The notes under the pieces are model-generated. The model was not told the origin of the DNA, did not search any database, and worked only from the letters and a program-made list of their open reading frames with translations. From positions 5,979,982-6,043,981 of the forward strand of contig JANPWX010000008.1 in the NCBI GenBank assembly GCA_024734555.1: a DNA stretch of 64,000 bases, in the 5' to 3' direction. Both the position numbers and the translations under genes were made by a program. Source of the DNA: Trochalopteron elliotii. Taxonomy: Eukaryota > Chordata > Aves > Passeriformes > Leiothrichidae. Each line of letters opens with the position of its first letter. The stretch's first letter is position 1. This document shows, one piece after another, positions 60,770 to 64,000 of this stretch.

Positions 60770-63700
60770 AATGGAGTACCTTACAATAAAAATATTGTAA
60801 ATAAGAAGTAATGTGCATTCCAATTGTGCGAAGGCTCTGAATTCATACAATATTAATGAAGATTTTGATTAATATTTCCACATGAAACTAAAGGAGACAA
60901 AGTAAAGCCTTTTTTAGTAGCTCCCCCACCCCTGTTTCTGCATTTTAATGAAAAGTTTTTTAATATTTAAAATACATTTAAAGCCTCAAGTGTATAGGAA
61001 AGCTGTGTAGTTAAAAAAAGATAGGGAATTTTATTAGGCAGAGCTATTTGAAAAAAAGGATGAATGTCAACTTAATAATACCAATGACAAACTCTGCAAC
61101 TTGCAATGTAATTGAAGATCTAAAAATGTATTTTGCAACTGTATCCTGTATCAAAAGGAGCAAAGTTAGCTGCCAAATTATTTTCTCATGCTTAGACATT
61201 GCAGACAAATCACTGCTGATTTATTCACGAATATTTTATTAAATAGTATATCGTTTGTTAAATATTGTAGCATGACATTTGTGGGGTAGTGATGTGCCAT
61301 GGGACTATAATAAATCAAGTAATGTATTCCTGTTAACTGAATGAAGTGTGTTAATACGGAAGCCTGATTCACGTGGACGTTTGAGCTGTCTGATTTGAAT
61401 ATCATGCTGTATAGGAAGGAACTGTGTCCAAAACAGTTTTGATTGGGAATTTTCTAATGGATTAAATCATAGGAGGAGAAGTGCACAGCCACTACAGATT
61501 TGGCACTTACTGAGAAAAGTCCCTGGAAACAAACAGCCAGGTAGAAAAAAAACCAAAGAATACTTTTTCTTCCTGCTCAGTGCATCCAGGCACAGAATGC
61601 TCCAAACTCCCTTGATTTGTATTTGAATTAGGTATGTCAGCTTTTAACAGCCAGAAGCCAACCCCTTTATTCAGTAAGGTCACAGAGAGCTTTAAAATAA
61701 AATACATCATGTTGTAATCTGGTGGTGAATTGTAGTTTGCTTAACAATGGATTATTATGATTTGATACATTTATATGAGCCAGAAGTCCATCTTTAAAGT
61801 TGGAATAGCTACAATTACGTTTACCTTATAAAACTGGTCAATGTAGGTGGCCTTCGAGTTCCTTCTTCAGTTGTTTCTTCTTTACCTCCATCAATTCTTA
61901 GGCAGGGGATAATCTTTCTGTCTCTTTCTTTTTCTCTTGTTTACTGACAACTTGGCCTCTTCCTTTTCCCTAATTCCTGGATGTGAGTTCCGCCTAATTG
62001 ACATGGGTGGAAGAAAGGTAGGAGAAATTTGTCTCTGTGGATACCATATTCCCAAGTTCACTTGACCTCTGCACTGTGTCATGCTTGTTCCGTGTTCATT
62101 CTAGATGAAATTAGAACTACAAATGTGTGGACACAGAGTTTTTCAGGGTTTTTTTACAGGTCAAAAAGCTCTATGTTTTGTCCTCTGGATGTAAAGTGAT
62201 TGACTTGTTTTACCCAGTATAAACTGATCTAATGAAACATTGATTTCAGTTGATTTTGTCTCTTCATGGAACTTCTATAAAAATCAGACTTTGATTGTGA
62301 AAATTTGAGTAAGTGGAAATGTACATACTTGAAATCTGTGGCCTTGTTTGTAAGCACAGGTGTTTTACTTGCTCATGTTCATCAAATGTGTATTAATATA
62401 TCTATATGTGTATGTGCATGAACATGTGCATTCATGTAAGATTCCATTAAAATTATTTTGAGATATCGAGGGGAGGTTTGCACCTAGTTCTTAATTTTAA
62501 TACTCCATTGTAGTGTACCACATCAGAAGTGCTCAAGTATGATGAGAAGTGGGTGTGTAATTCCTTTTGCATATCCTCACGCATTTGTTTATCTTCATTT
62601 ACTCCAGTGGCTGAAATCAGTGAAACTACTCGCATAAATAATAAATGTAATATTTGGCTGCAGGATTTAGCAATATATTTATGAATGATGAGGTCAAATG
62701 CTTTAAACCACAGCTTCAAAACTTGACATTGCTGCAAGGTTGAATATGGTTATCAACTGTATCACACTCCTTTCTCAAAGAGCTTCATGACTCTGTACTT
62801 ATATCTGATAGGTTACAAAATTTGATGTCCCACAAGCCTAATTTCTTTCTATATGGTCTTATCTTCACTTTCTTTCCCTCTTTGCTGCACCCACATTTGA
62901 TGTCAGCAATGATTTTCCTACCAGCAATAATAACGGAATTTATTTCTGAGCACTGAGAATCGCTGGTGAACTGTGTGAGAAGAACAATTACTGTGCAACG
63001 CTGTTTCTACTAAGTTATTCAGAAGATTATCTGTGTACTTTGCTGATTTCTCCAGTTTGTGCACAGCAAAGCTGTAGTAAAGGCAGGGTGAAAGAGAGCA
63101 CCAGCTAGCTGGTAAATACTCACAAGATCTACCATATGCATATTTCACTGCTACCACCCCCAGAAAAGGATTGCTGGCAGCAGTGTAGCAGTGACTAGTT
63201 TAGAGTCTGAGGAGTGCAGTAGGTACAGCTATAGCTCTGTTCATAAGTCTTGGACTGACATTTAAACCCAGATGTATAAACTGGAAAAACCCAGGTGCCT
63301 GGCAGCTGCGCTAGAGTAGGATTAAGAAAGATCCTCCTTGGCAAGAGGGGGATATTACACCTCACCACTGGAGAAGTGTGGCAATCCAAGCTTTATAATG
63401 CTGCAGCTGAGGCTGCCTGCTGGCTATTCAGGTTATTGGGGGGTGAAAAGCAGTGGGGTGGTCCCATTTTTTTACAGCATTTTTGATGGTTCCCATCAGG
63501 TTCTGGCACAATGGAGTGGAGCAGCCTTCCCTGCCTCTTAAAGCTTTTGCTGTGATTTCTTCCTGGTGTTTTGCAGGCTAATTCATTGTTTTGTCTTGAG
63601 ATCAAACTGCAATCTACATTTCTTTTTCTTTTTTTCTTCTAACTGCATGCCTGATTCTTTACTTTTACAGTATCTTTTCCTGTCTTCACTGTGGTCTGAA

Positions 63701-64000
63701 TTATTTTATATTTCATTTTGACTCATCTCTTTTTTTTTTCTTTTTGGTAAAGGGAACTCTCTGTGTTGGATGGCATTTATGGCAGATCATGAAATTGCAG
63801 TGTTTCTGTCTCCATTAAAGTTAAAAGTGTTGGGTTTATAGCCTCTTTTTGGATTGTTGTTAAATATCATATGCTGCCTGTTTACTGTAAATGCACTTTT
63901 ATTTGTCTGAGTGTAGATGAAGAATTGTATATATTTTCCTTAAATAGTTTTGGATGAAAATGCTTCACTGTGAGACAGAACTGAAATTGTGTGAACTTCT

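Larger units (their letters stand above)
34693..64000 (+). other. GRID2: GRID2 intron, at least 29.3 kb (3' end outside)
   Basis: Begins with gtgagg. No sequence encoding the following GRID2 segments (LGCWNPVTGLNGSL, then the ligand-binding domain) was found by eye to the end of the window. Segments 34693-41660, 44320-46930, 48300-56000 and 60400-64000 show nothing I can name beyond short simple repeats. The remaining parts contain the ORF, CR1, retroviral and palindrome features listed below. Confidence 0.8.

Overview
The window is vertebrate and most likely avian. It is AT-rich and almost entirely non-coding, and it carries CR1 retroposon fragments whose 3' ends (on the - strand) terminate in the ATTCTATGAT-type motif typical of bird CR1. 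It also holds a class II-like endogenous retrovirus remnant. There is no operon structure, ribosome binding site or CRISPR.

The only gene I can support is GRID2 (glutamate receptor delta-2, GluD2), on the + strand. Four internal exons are readable at 14037-14090, 21854-22027, 26912-27073 and 34573-34692. All have AG/GT borders and lengths divisible by three (54, 174, 162 and 120 nt). They join in phase 0 into 170 continuous residues of the distal part of the amino-terminal (cerebellin-binding) domain, about residues 246-415 of the mammalian protein. The preceding exon and all later exons (ligand-binding domain, channel, C-tail) were not found, so the window is an internal slice of a very large gene. 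The introns are more than 14.0 kb (5' end outside), 7.8 kb, 4.9 kb, 7.5 kb and more than 29.3 kb (3' end outside).

The introns hold decayed CR1 pieces (17.5 kb, 42.8-43.5 kb, 60.0 kb), simple repeats, G/T-rich tracts, and one unusually long ORF (41668-42294). At 46.9-48.3 kb there is a nested repeat cluster. A minus-strand retroviral LTR with a lysine-tRNA-type primer binding site lies there, and on its leader side sits a 340-bp near-perfect palindrome.

That palindrome (46944-47283) is the most interesting object in the window. Its two 124-bp inverted arms differ at only 2 positions. Its centre is a full-length 72-nt tRNA-Glu-like sequence followed by CCA, and it is flanked by exact 7-bp direct repeats. 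This looks like a discrete transposed unit whose hinge derives from a mature tRNA. I cannot assign it to a family I know.
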